Origin: DATIHT01 sp964348615
GTDB taxonomy: Bacteria > Patescibacteriota > Microgenomatia > Curtissbacterales > GWA2-41-24
Assembly: GCA_964348615.1 (NCBI GenBank)
Contig: CAYGDE010000001.1
Location: 1-64,000, forward strand
Direction: 5' to 3'
Length of the DNA stretch: 64,000 nucleotides
Below, in pieces: positions 43,060 through 50,714 of the stretch. Position 1 is the first letter of the stretch, and the number at the start of each line of letters is the position of its first letter. The notes beneath the pieces were generated by a model that did no database searches, was not told the DNA's origin, and saw only the letters and a program-made list of their open reading frames with translations. A program made the position numbers and the translations under genes.

Positions 43060-43127
43060 TTCCCGAAAAAACAGGAATCTAGAACTAAGCTCAAATCTGG
43101 ATTCTTAACAAGTTGAGAATGACAGAA
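43060..43127. repeat. REP-like elements upstream of alaS
   Basis: TTTCCCGAAAAAACAGGAATCTAGA (near 43060-43084) is an imperfect form of the REP pattern seen at 6387 and 7322. It is followed by GGATTCTTAACAAGTTGAGAATGACA (near 43098-43123), a degenerate second unit in the other orientation. Both arms are diverged, so these look old. Confidence 0.45.
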
Positions 43128-43141
43128 AAAGGAACGATCGA

Positions 43142-43147
43142 TATAAT
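43142..43147 (+). promoter_or_regulatory. -10 box of alaS
   Basis: TATAAT ending 7 bases before the ATG at 43155. It decides that start against an in-frame ATG at 43113 upstream of the promoter. Confidence 0.6.
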
Positions 43148-43154
43148 ATCAACT

Positions 43155-44921
43155 ATGACATCGAAAGAACTTCGACAAAAGTATTTAAAGTTTTTTCAAG
43201 GCCAAGGACACAAAATAATTCCTTCAGCTTCGCTTGTGCCAAAAGAAGATATAGAGCTTTCGGGAACTCAGAGGGTTTTGTTTACAACCGCGGGTATGCA
43301 TCCACTCGTTCCATACCTTTTAGGCAAAATCCATCCGGAAGGAAAAAGATTGGTAAATGTCCAAAAATGCTTGCGTACAGACGATATCGACGAAGTAGGC
43401 GATAGTGTCCACAACACATTTTTTGAAATGCTTGGTAATTGGTCACTTGGCGACTACTGGAAAGAAGAAGCTATTTCATGGTCTTACGATTTCATCATCA
43501 ACGTTTTAAAACTCGATGCAAAAAGGCTCTATGTTTCTGTCTTTGCTGGTGATGCCGATGCGCCTTTTGATGAAGAATCTGCAGGTATCTGGAAAAAATT
43601 AGGAATGCCCGAAGACCATATCTTCAAGTATGGCAAAGGTGACAACTGGTGGGGACCCGTTGGACCAACCGGTCCATGCGGTCCGGATACAGAAATGTTT
43701 TACGATCTGGACCCAAAGGGGGAAGGACCAACAGATCCTTCAAAAAACCCAAGGTTTGTAGAATTTTGGAACGATGTTTTTATGCAATACGACAAGCAAA
43801 AAGACGGATCATTTAAAGAACTCAAACAAAGAAATGTCGATACAGGAATGGGGCTTGAAAGAATGTTGTGCATTCTAAACAATGCGAATTCTTCGTACGA
43901 AACAGACGTTTTCCTGCCACTTATGAAAAAAATCGAAGATATTTCATCTGCATACAACGAAAAATCCGCACGTATTGTCGCAGACCATATCCGGGCATCA
44001 GTTTTTTTAATTTCAGACGGAGTCACCCCTTCCAATGTCGAGCGTGGTTATATTCTCAGGCGTCTAATTCGCCGCCTAATTCGCCATGCTGCGCTGTTAA
44101 AAATCGAACAAGACTTTCTAGAAGATCTCACAAAGATTGTTATCAGTACATATGGAGATTTCTATCCGGGTTTGGTTGAGTTCCAAAAATCAATTTCAAA
44201 AGAGTTGAAAAAGGAAGAAGAAAAGTTCAAAAAAGCATTAGTATCAGGAATCCGTCAATTCGAAAAAATCGAAGGTGATATTTCAGGTAAGGCTGCTTTT
44301 GACCTTTATCAAAATTATGGTTTCCCAATCGAACTGACAATTGAGCTTGCAAAAGAAACCGGGAAAGAAGTCGACGTTATCAAGTTTGAACATGAATTAA
44401 AAGCACACCAAGAACTTTCCCGAAAAGCTGGTGAAAAAACCAAAGGGGGACTAGCAGTCCAAAGTGACAAAGCCGCAAAACTGCACACAGCAACCCACCT
44501 TTTGCACCAAGCACTAAGGGACGTTTTAGGCAACCATGCTCACCAAACAGGTTCGCACATTACAGACGAAAGATTAAGATTCGATTTCACCCACAGCGAA
44601 AAAATGACAGAAGAACAAGTAAGAAAAGTTGAGGAAATTGTTAATCAAAAAATCCAAGACAGCCTGCCAGTTGCAAAAGAAGTGATGCCAAAAGCGGCAG
44701 CAGACGAACTAGGAGCAATTGGTCTATTTGACGAAAAATATGGCGATATGGTTAATATTTATTACATAGGAACATCCCAAAAAGCCCAAGATGCATATTC
44801 CAAGGAGTTTTGCGGCGGTCCTCATGCCAAAAATACCAAAGATTTACAATCTTTCAAGATAAAAAAAGAAGAATCAGCTGGTTCCGGTATTCGCAGAATT
44901 TATGCTCAAATTGGCGACTAG
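43155..44921 (+). CDS. alaS: Alanyl-tRNA synthetase (short form)
   Basis: A 588-residue class II synthetase against about 870 in most bacteria. The catalytic core is complete (FFQGQGHKIIPSASLVP, FTTAGMHPLVPYLLG, RTDDIDEVGDSVHNTFFEMLGNWSLGDYWK, DTGMGLERML) and so is the tRNA-recognition region. The editing domain keeps its zinc ligands (LHTATHLLHQAL, FCGGPHAKNT). The beta-barrel that normally precedes HTATHLLH is absent, since AGEKTKGGLAVQSDKAAKLHTATH joins directly. The C-terminal C-Ala domain is also absent. Editing of Ser- and Gly-tRNA-Ala may therefore work differently. Confidence 0.95.
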   Translation: MTSKELRQKYLKFFQGQGHKIIPSASLVPKEDIELSGTQRVLFTTAGMHPLVPYLLGKIHPEGKRLVNVQKCLRTDDIDEVGDSVHNTFFEMLGNWSLGDYWKEEAISWSYDFIINVLKLDAKRLYVSVFAGDADAPFDEESAGIWKKLGMPEDHIFKYGKGDNWWGPVGPTGPCGPDTEMFYDLDPKGEGPTDPSKNPRFVEFWNDVFMQYDKQKDGSFKELKQRNVDTGMGLERMLCILNNANSSYETDVFLPLMKKIEDISSAYNEKSARIVADHIRASVFLISDGVTPSNVERGYILRRLIRRLIRHAALLKIEQDFLEDLTKIVISTYGDFYPGLVEFQKSISKELKKEEEKFKKALVSGIRQFEKIEGDISGKAAFDLYQNYGFPIELTIELAKETGKEVDVIKFEHELKAHQELSRKAGEKTKGGLAVQSDKAAKLHTATHLLHQALRDVLGNHAHQTGSHITDERLRFDFTHSEKMTEEQVRKVEEIVNQKIQDSLPVAKEVMPKAAADELGAIGLFDEKYGDMVNIYYIGTSQKAQDAYSKEFCGGPHAKNTKDLQSFKIKKEESAGSGIRRIYAQIGD

Positions 44922-44955
44922 ATTGCCTTTATCTTGTAATTCTATTAGAATTAAA

Positions 44956-44981
44956 TTTAAATCTAGCTTAGCTAGTTTAAA
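44956..44981. promoter_or_regulatory. Hairpin before the proline-rich membrane protein gene
   Basis: TTTAAA (44956-44961) and CTAGC (44963-44967) pair with GCTAG (44971-44975) and TTTAAA (44976-44981) around a TTA loop. It shares its AGC-TTA-GCT core and its AT-rich outer arm with the hrcA leader hairpin at 24441. It ends 10 bases before ATG. Confidence 0.5.
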
Positions 44982-44991
44982 GTAAAAAAAT

Positions 44992-45567
44992 ATGGCTGCC
45001 CAAGATCCAAACAACCCACCAGATCCAAATTCCGCAAGCCCAATTGAGCCAGGGCAATTTGTCACAACTGGCGACGGGGGGGTTTTCAAAGAGCCGCCGC
45101 CACCGCAAGTGCCAAATTCTCCAGCACCTCAAACTAATCAGCCAGCACCAAGCCCTCTTCCGCCACCTATGTCCGCACCTTCTGCTCCACAACCCGGCTT
45201 ACAATTTGCACAAAGCATTCCTCCTGGCACAACTCCCCAACCCGAAACCCAACCAACCCCTACTCCTTACGTTCCTCCTCAAGCAGCCAATCAAGAACCT
45301 TCAGCTCCGTCATCAACAATCTCGAAGTTAAAAAAATTATTAATAATCCTAGGCTTCCTACTGCTTATTGTCTTAATTGGTGCTCTTGCCTGGTTTTTTG
45401 TTCTTGGCAAGGGTAAATTACCCATAGGTGATAATAAAACCACGCAAGAACCTTCAATTGCCCCGGCGACTCAAACATTTACGCCACCTCCGGTAAGAAC
45501 AACTGGCGGTTTCTCAGAGCTTCCTCCTGCAACAGGAGAAGCAGAAGCCACACCTTCTGGTCAGTAG
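44992..45567 (+). CDS. Proline-rich single-pass membrane protein
   Basis: A 191-residue protein. The first 100 residues are Pro/Gln/Ala-rich and look disordered (PPPPQVPNSPAPQTNQPAPSP). One membrane segment follows a Lys pair (about 109-138, LLIILGFLLLIVLIGALAWFFVL). The tail is Thr/Pro-rich and ends SELPPATGEAEATPSGQ. The proline-rich part is predicted cytoplasmic and the tail outside. LPPATG resembles a sortase motif but has no hydrophobic anchor after it. It is followed by the actin-like protein and sortase genes. Confidence 0.6.
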   Translation: MAAQDPNNPPDPNSASPIEPGQFVTTGDGGVFKEPPPPQVPNSPAPQTNQPAPSPLPPPMSAPSAPQPGLQFAQSIPPGTTPQPETQPTPTPYVPPQAANQEPSAPSSTISKLKKLLIILGFLLLIVLIGALAWFFVLGKGKLPIGDNKTTQEPSIAPATQTFTPPPVRTTGGFSELPPATGEAEATPSGQ

Positions 45568-45611
45568 ATTACCTTTGATAATATGTGCTATGTATATAGT
45601 AAAAATTTCCA

Positions 45612-45617
45612 TATAAA
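45612..45617 (+). promoter_or_regulatory. -10 box of the actin-like/baseplate-like gene
   Basis: TATAAA, 5 bases before the ATG at 45623 and 11 before a second in-frame ATG at 45629. Either start would be close to leaderless. Confidence 0.45.
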
Positions 45618-45622
45618 ACCCT

Positions 45623-47875
45623 ATGAACATGCTCTCTGGCCTATTTAAAAAAGAAAAAGAGCAAAACCAAAATTACCTTGCAATAGTTATTGCCCCAGAC
45701 AGGGTTCTGGCAACCATTTGGACATTTGAAGAAGACCGTATTAAAACATTAGGGTTTGGCCATAAAAACTTCAAGGATGAAGATGTTCTGATCCACCAAG
45801 CAGCAATAGCAATAGACAGTGCCGGTGAACAGGCAAAAGTAGACATTACCAAAACCGTCTATGGACTTTCGGAATATTATTTGGAAGATGGGTCCCTTTC
45901 GAGGCAAAGTTCAAAAATCTTAAAAAAACTATCATCCGATCTGGACCTCGACCCTCAAGCTTTTGTACCATTGGCGGCAAGCATAAACCATCTTTTAAAA
46001 GTTGAAGAATCCCAAACACCTCACACCGTCCTAATGGGTATTTTTGAAAACTTTTGCGAAGTCCATTTGTTAGAATCGGGCAAAGTTTCAAAAACCCACG
46101 TCTCAAAAGGTCCAACAAATATTGAAAAGCTTAAAAACCTAGCCAATACCTTAAAAGAAGAAGGCAGGACTTTACCCGCAAGGATTGTAGTTTACGGTAT
46201 AAGCGAATCTTCCCAGCTTGCCGAAAAAATTGCCAATGATCCTTGGGAACAGCTATTCATGCATGAACCAAAAGTAGATTTTCTAGACGATGCAGAACTG
46301 TCTCGGTCAATCGCCTACGCTCAAGCAGCAGACGTTTTGGGTTACGACCCACAAATCCGCAAAGGTCCAAAAGAAGACGGAAACATTAATCCTTCAGGGT
46401 TAGCCGCCGGAAACGAACTTCCCTTACAAGGCGAACAGGAAAAAGAAGCAGCCGCGCAAAAAGAGGAGGAAACAAAATCTGAAGACGCTGCCCAAGAATA
46501 TAAGACCAACGAATTAGGTTTTGTTGAAGGGGAGGATATTCTACTTTTGGAAAATAAACTAGAAGCAAAAGAGGCAGAGCCAACCAAAGCCCAAATTTCA
46601 CCCAAAGAAGAATATGCAGTAAACGTTGAACAGGCCGCAAATATTGCTCCGGTTTCGCAGCAACCAACACCGCAACCAAAAAACAAAACCCCCTTGCTTC
46701 CAAGTCTCCATTTTCCCCAATTACCTAATCCTTTAAGTCTTATAAAAGGCCCAAAGTCTGCTCAAAAATTTATGATTGCAGCGGGTATTTTACTGTTTGT
46801 TGCGCTTGGCGGTACTTTTGCTTTTGGCCAAACAATGGCAAATGCTACCATCCAAATTAAGGTAAACGGTAAAGAATTTGACAAAGATTTCCAAATAAGC
46901 GCCAAAGTTGGTGAAAGTTACAACAAAGACGATGCTCAAATAGGAGCAGCTCTTATAAGTGCGAAGACTTCTGCAAGTCAAAAAGCAGTAGCAACAGGTT
47001 CCAAAAAAATCGGCCAAGGAGCCAAAGGCCCAATCACTATTTCAAACTGGACAACCGCAGAAAAAAGCTTTTCTCCCCAAACAGGTATTATTTCCAAAGA
47101 TGGTATTAAATTCTCACTCGACTCAGATGTTACAGTTGCCTCAAGAAGTGCAGGGCCAGGACAAGCAAACGTGAACGTAACTGCTGTCGATTTAGGTACT
47201 GTTGGCAATCTAGGGGCAGGTAATTACTTTACTTTTCAAGAGTATGACCAACTTTCCTATGACGCCACAAACCCAAGTGCTTTTTCAGGGGGAGACGAGA
47301 GGCAAGCAACAGTTGTTACAAAAGACGATATCGATAGGCTAGAAAAATCTGTTTTGGACACAGCAACCGAGAAAGCTAAATCAGACATACAAAATCAGTC
47401 TGGAGGGCAAAAAATCGATTCCTCTCAGATCGAGGTGAAGGTATTAAAACGCACTCAAGACAAAAAAGCCGATGAAGAAGCCTCGCTTGTAAATCTAGAC
47501 CTAGAAGTAGAAGCCACGGCGGTAGTTTATCTCGAAGATGAGCTCAAAGCACTTCTTGTAGACATTTACCAAAGCGAAGCCCCACAAAATCTGGAAATCC
47601 TACCGGAAAATATAAAAATTGAAGATTTAAAAATAACAAGAAACGAAGAGAATTTAGAAATAAGCGGCAAACTTAAAGCAAGCCTAGTGCCGAAGTTTAA
47701 CCAAGAAGATCTTAAAAACATGATTGCCGGCAAAAGCACAAAAGATACCAGGGCTCAAATAATGTCACTTGGAGATATTGCAGATGTTAATGTTACCTTT
47801 GTGCCAAATATTCCCATATTTTCTACAATCCCCAGAAACAAAAACAAGATCAGCTTTAAAGTAGAAACGAATTAA
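45623..47875 (+). CDS. Large membrane protein: actin-like N-terminus, baseplate-J-like C-terminus
   Basis: A 750-residue protein. Residues about 10-230 have the spacing of an actin-like (PilM/FtsA) fold: YLAIVIAPDRVLATIW, AKVDITKTVYGLSEYYLEDG, TVLMGIFENFCEVHLLESGKVSKTHVSKG, RIVVYGISE. A charged Glu/Ala linker (about 255-365) leads to a membrane segment (about 390-407, FMIAAGILLFVALGGTFAFG). The outer part (about 420-600) looks like baseplate-J/Ig-like beta structure (FSPQTGIISKDGIKFSLDSDVTVAS, VNVTAVDLGTVGNLGAGNYFTF), ending in a helical-beta region. It may couple a cytoplasmic actin-like part to the surface. The stop overlaps the sortase start (TAATG). Confidence 0.55.
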   Translation: MNMLSGLFKKEKEQNQNYLAIVIAPDRVLATIWTFEEDRIKTLGFGHKNFKDEDVLIHQAAIAIDSAGEQAKVDITKTVYGLSEYYLEDGSLSRQSSKILKKLSSDLDLDPQAFVPLAASINHLLKVEESQTPHTVLMGIFENFCEVHLLESGKVSKTHVSKGPTNIEKLKNLANTLKEEGRTLPARIVVYGISESSQLAEKIANDPWEQLFMHEPKVDFLDDAELSRSIAYAQAADVLGYDPQIRKGPKEDGNINPSGLAAGNELPLQGEQEKEAAAQKEEETKSEDAAQEYKTNELGFVEGEDILLLENKLEAKEAEPTKAQISPKEEYAVNVEQAANIAPVSQQPTPQPKNKTPLLPSLHFPQLPNPLSLIKGPKSAQKFMIAAGILLFVALGGTFAFGQTMANATIQIKVNGKEFDKDFQISAKVGESYNKDDAQIGAALISAKTSASQKAVATGSKKIGQGAKGPITISNWTTAEKSFSPQTGIISKDGIKFSLDSDVTVASRSAGPGQANVNVTAVDLGTVGNLGAGNYFTFQEYDQLSYDATNPSAFSGGDERQATVVTKDDIDRLEKSVLDTATEKAKSDIQNQSGGQKIDSSQIEVKVLKRTQDKKADEEASLVNLDLEVEATAVVYLEDELKALLVDIYQSEAPQNLEILPENIKIEDLKITRNEENLEISGKLKASLVPKFNQEDLKNMIAGKSTKDTRAQIMSLGDIADVNVTFVPNIPIFSTIPRNKNKISFKVETN

Positions 47876-48588
47876 TGCCACTCGCAGTTTACACAAAAGA
47901 AGACACTGCCCAAAAAATTAAACAGAAGAAAAGAAAAACCCGAACTTTCTTTGGCGCAATCTGTGCAGTTGGTATTATCGCAGTTGTATTTGCCGCCGGG
48001 CCTTTTATAATTTGGCAAACAAGAACACTCCCCAAACTAACCGCAAAAATTGACCAAGCACCAATTCCACAAAATTCTGTCCTGTCTGAAAAAACGATTC
48101 AGTCAAATGTCGAAGTGGTTCAAGATTCCGACGGTTTTTCTTACTTCACAACAAACCTCAAACCCCAAGAGTCCAGACCTAAAGAATTCAAACTCTCAAT
48201 CCCAAAGCTTGAAATAAAAGACGCAAAAGTTAGAGTCGATAGTCTGACTTTCAACGAAAATCTGGCTCTTTTTCCGGGGACAGCACTGCCGGGGGAAGTT
48301 GGTAACGCTTTTATTACTGGCCATTCAGTCCTGCCGCAATTTGCAGACCCCAAAAACTATCGTGCGATTTTTACCGAGCTTTCCGAGTTAGAAATAGGCG
48401 ATGATGTTTTTGTCCAGCGAGAAAACCAAACATTTCATTATGTGGTGCAGTATTCCAAGGTAGTGGACCCTAAAGATCTTTCTGTTCTTGCCCCTATTTC
48501 TCAAAATGGCCAAAATCTCACCCTCATGACTTGCGTTCCTCCAGGCTCTGCCACAAAACGCCTAGTCGTCATCACTAGCCTGATCTAG
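47875..48588 (+). CDS. Sortase-family transpeptidase
   Basis: A 237-residue membrane-anchored cysteine transpeptidase. A basic N-terminus (KQKKRKTRTFFG), a membrane segment (about 25-45), and a sortase beta-barrel with catalytic His in NAFITGHSVLP near 144. Catalytic Cys lies in LTLMTCVPPGSATKRLVVITSLI near 220, with Arg in KRLVV. It joins LPxTG-like proteins to a wall or pilus acceptor. The LPSAG protein at 19182-19415 is the only clear substrate here. Translation is coupled to the upstream actin-like gene. A weaker second copy of its last codons follows a palindrome (see 48606). Confidence 0.9.
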   Translation: MPLAVYTKEDTAQKIKQKKRKTRTFFGAICAVGIIAVVFAAGPFIIWQTRTLPKLTAKIDQAPIPQNSVLSEKTIQSNVEVVQDSDGFSYFTTNLKPQESRPKEFKLSIPKLEIKDAKVRVDSLTFNENLALFPGTALPGEVGNAFITGHSVLPQFADPKNYRAIFTELSELEIGDDVFVQRENQTFHYVVQYSKVVDPKDLSVLAPISQNGQNLTLMTCVPPGSATKRLVVITSLI

Positions 48589-48608
48589 AATTGTCACCTG
48601 TCACAATT
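48589..48608. repeat. Palindrome after the sortase stop
   Basis: AATTGT (48589-48594) and ACAATT (48603-48608) with an 8-base loop, starting at the first base after the stop codon. Confidence 0.5.
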
Positions 48609-48629
48609 GTAATTACCATCTTGATTTGA
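48606..48629 (+). pseudogene. Possible recoded copy of the sortase 3' end
   Basis: In-frame codons encode IVITILI and a TGA stop. The intact sortase ends VVITSLI with TAG. Five of seven residues are identical when aligned from the stop, and all five identical residues use different codons. The match is short and hydrophobic, so chance is possible. It is listed because it repeats the layout at rpsT and lepA. Confidence 0.45.
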
Positions 48630-48938
48630 TATTGAGGAATTTTTATAATTTTTGTGTGGAAAGACTAAGGAATTATAAAGACATTCATGAGGCGATGGGC
48701 CAAAGAGTTCAAGACCGAAGAGATCTAAAATTTCTTCTTTATGTAGGGCAAGTTCGATTAACCGTTAGTTTACAAAGTCTAAGCAGAAAAACAAATCTAA
48801 CGCCGCTTGCTTCCTTGAGTACAGGGACAACTGAGCCGCCCTTGTTAGGACGGGTACCTAGATAAAGCAAATTACCTTCATCATTGTAGGTCTTTCATTT
48901 GACAATTCCCGATTTACGATGAACAATCAACCATTAAC
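48630..48938. other. Unexplained 309-base region, possible structured RNA
   Basis: No convincing gene. An open frame of 79 codons (48626-48865) has no family likeness or promoter-start logic. Several local helices can be drawn: GAAGAGAT/ATTTCTTC (near 48718-48738), CCTTG-agta-CAGGG (near 48812-48825), and CTAAC/GTTAG bracketing a 50-base GC-richer part. GC content rises at 48790-48860. No RNase P, SRP or tmRNA consensus was recognised. TTGACA at 48899-48904 and AACAAT at 48922-48927 may be the ruvX promoter. Confidence 0.35.
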
Positions 48939-49325
48939 ATGCTCTTAGGAGTCGATCTAGGTAAAAAAACCACAGGTCTCGCAATTTCTGAAAGTACGCT
49001 TGCAACGCCCTACAAAACCATAACCCACAAAACCGAAAAAGAAGCCTTAACAAAAATTATCGCCCAAATCGATGAGCTTAATATTGACACAGTTATCTTA
49101 GGTTTTGTTGAAGGCAAAATAAAACCATTTTTTGTAAATTTTGCCAAGAAGCTGCAAGTCCAAAAACCTAAGATAAAAGTAATTTTGGTTGACGAAACAT
49201 TAACCTCTGGACAGGCACGTCAAAGTATGGTTAAACTTGGAACCACAAGGCAAAAGCGGGCGCAAAAAGAACACGAAGTAGCCGCGGCCCTAATTTTGCA
49301 GATTTATCTGGATGCTAATGAATAA
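48939..49325 (+). CDS. ruvX: Holliday-junction resolvase-like protein RuvX (YqgF)
   Basis: A 128-residue RNase H-fold protein. YqgF signatures: LLGVDLGKKTTGLAISE, DTVILGFVEGKIKPFF, VILVDETLTSGQARQSM and KEHEVAAALILQIYLD. Catalytic acidic residues are the Asp of GVDLG, the Glu of VDETLTS and a position in EHEVAAA where the family usually has DxxAA. YqgF works in pre-16S rRNA maturation and possibly in junction processing. It is near mltG and alaS, both usual neighbours of yqgF. Confidence 0.88.
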   Translation: MLLGVDLGKKTTGLAISESTLATPYKTITHKTEKEALTKIIAQIDELNIDTVILGFVEGKIKPFFVNFAKKLQVQKPKIKVILVDETLTSGQARQSMVKLGTTRQKRAQKEHEVAAALILQIYLDANE

Positions 49326-49365
49326 GCTAAATGACTTTATTTAAATTGTTACAAAAAGTAATCAC

Positions 49366-49566
49366 ATGATAAGAAGTATCATCGCTCCAGTTCAGGCTTG
49401 GGTTCTTCTACAAGGAAAATGTGTGGGTTGTGGAAAATCTCTTACTCTTGGGCATAAATTCAAAAGGCAAGACAATACGCTGAAAGTTATTTGCCAGTGT
49501 GGCCGTATTTTTATTTTCGACAAACGAAAAGGCAGGTATAGGAGAGCAAACCCGGATGAAGCCTGA
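49366..49566 (+). CDS. Small zinc-ribbon-like protein
   Basis: A 66-residue protein with three or four candidate zinc ligands: GKCVGCGK near 18-24 and VICQCGRIF near 42-50, a CxxC...CxC arrangement. The rest is basic (KFKRQDN, DKRKGRYRRANP). It may bind nucleic acid or a protein partner. It lies between ruvX and mltG on the same strand. No family recognised. Confidence 0.5.
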   Translation: MIRSIIAPVQAWVLLQGKCVGCGKSLTLGHKFKRQDNTLKVICQCGRIFIFDKRKGRYRRANPDEA

Positions 49567-49618
49567 ATTAACTTTTGCTACTTTTGCTGTATTCGAAACT
49601 TGTGATACCTTAATATAG

Positions 49619-50611
49619 ATGAAACTCAGAAAGCTTCCTCTTTTCGCCATTCTTTTTGTCATCTTAATAGTTACGCCTATTGCCCTAAACCAGTTTTACA
49701 ATTATCAACTCCAAGCCCCTAGCCAGGAAACTTCGCCAAAAAGATTTGTTATAAAACCTGGTCAACCCATCGTTCAGATCGCTCAAAACCTAGAAGAAGC
49801 TGGCCTTGTCAAAAACGCCTTTGCGTTTCGGCTTTTAGTTGGCCAAATGGGAATAGGCAAAAATATCCAGGCAGGGGATTTCAGTCTTTCTCCCAATCTT
49901 CCTGCTCGCGAGCTGGCAAGTCAGCTCACTCATGGGGCCATTGATATTTGGATAACTTTTCCAGAAGGATTAAGAAAAGAAGAAATGGCCGAAATCATAG
50001 AGGCCAGTCTAAAAACCAGCCAAAACGAAAAATATGCATTCGACAAAAGAGAATTTATAAAAATTGCCAAAGAAGGTTTTATGTTTCCGGATACCTATCT
50101 AATCGCCAAAGATGCAACAGCTCAAGATGTTGTAGATCAGCTCCAAGCCACTTTTAACCAGAAGGTAGACGAAAAACTTTTACAAAAAGGTGCAAACAAT
50201 AATCTTACCCAGCAGGATGTAGTAACTCTGGCATCAATAATAGAAAGGGAAGCCAAGACAAACGAGGAAAGGCCAATCATTGCCGGCATTTTGTTAAACA
50301 GGATCAATGCGGGTATTGCTCTGCAAGTTGATGCCACAGTCCAATATGCAAAAGGTTACGACAGTGCCAAAGACGGCTGGTGGCCACAAGTTACAACAGG
50401 CGATTACAAATCGCAAGATTCACTCTACAACACCTACCTGCACACAGGTCTTCCCCCAACGCCGATTTCGAACCCCGGCATCGAATCTATAAGAGCAGCA
50501 GCCCAACCTCAAGAAACCGACTACATCTACTACCTGCACGACACAGAAGGCAAAATCCATTACGCAACAACAATTGAACAGCACAACGAAAATATAGAAA
50601 AGTACCTATAG
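49619..50611 (+). CDS. mltG: Endolytic murein transglycosylase MltG
   Basis: A 330-residue membrane-anchored enzyme that cuts nascent glycan strands and sets their length. An N-terminal membrane segment (about 7-25) is followed by a LysM-like region (FVIKPGQPIVQIAQNLEEAGLVKNAFAF) and the YceG domain: GDFSLSPNLPARELASQL, ITFPEGLRKEEMAEII, GFMFPDTYLI, VVTLASIIEREAK (catalytic Glu in IERE), VQYAKGYD, YNTYLHTGLPPTPISNPGIESIRAA and YIYYLHDTEGKIHYA. It completes the wall-synthesis gene set with PBP1A and MurJ. Confidence 0.96.
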   Translation: MKLRKLPLFAILFVILIVTPIALNQFYNYQLQAPSQETSPKRFVIKPGQPIVQIAQNLEEAGLVKNAFAFRLLVGQMGIGKNIQAGDFSLSPNLPARELASQLTHGAIDIWITFPEGLRKEEMAEIIEASLKTSQNEKYAFDKREFIKIAKEGFMFPDTYLIAKDATAQDVVDQLQATFNQKVDEKLLQKGANNNLTQQDVVTLASIIEREAKTNEERPIIAGILLNRINAGIALQVDATVQYAKGYDSAKDGWWPQVTTGDYKSQDSLYNTYLHTGLPPTPISNPGIESIRAAAQPQETDYIYYLHDTEGKIHYATTIEQHNENIEKYL

Positions 50612-50620
50612 ACATTGCTC

Positions 50621-50649
50621 TTGACAACAGTAGTACCAAATGATATAAA
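50621..50649 (+). promoter_or_regulatory. Promoter of rpoBC
   Basis: TTGACA (50621-50626), 17-base spacer, extended -10 TGA-TATAAA (TATAAA at 50644-50649). Transcription should start near 50656, giving a leader of about 170 bases. Confidence 0.8.
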
Positions 50650-50665
50650 TTACATCAGTAAACCT

Positions 50666-50702
50666 GATCAAGGGGAGAATTCACGTACCTCTTGATCGTT
50701 TT
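50666..50702 (+). terminator. Terminator-like hairpin in the rpoB leader
   Basis: GATCAAGGGG (50666-50675) pairs with CCTCTTGATC (50688-50697), 10 bp with one G-U pair and a 12-base loop, then G and four T. It lies about 10 bases after the predicted start of transcription, so it may attenuate rpoBC or be a regulatory fold. Confidence 0.6.
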
Positions 50703-50714
50703 GTGTTAGTTTGC

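Noticed and set aside
43113..43154. Upstream ATG for alaS
   Set aside because: It lies in a REP-like unit and upstream of the -10 box. The ATG at 43155 gives the normal AlaRS N-terminus.
48626..48865. 79-codon open frame after the sortase
   Set aside because: No promoter spacing, no domain likeness and an unusual composition. More likely non-coding.
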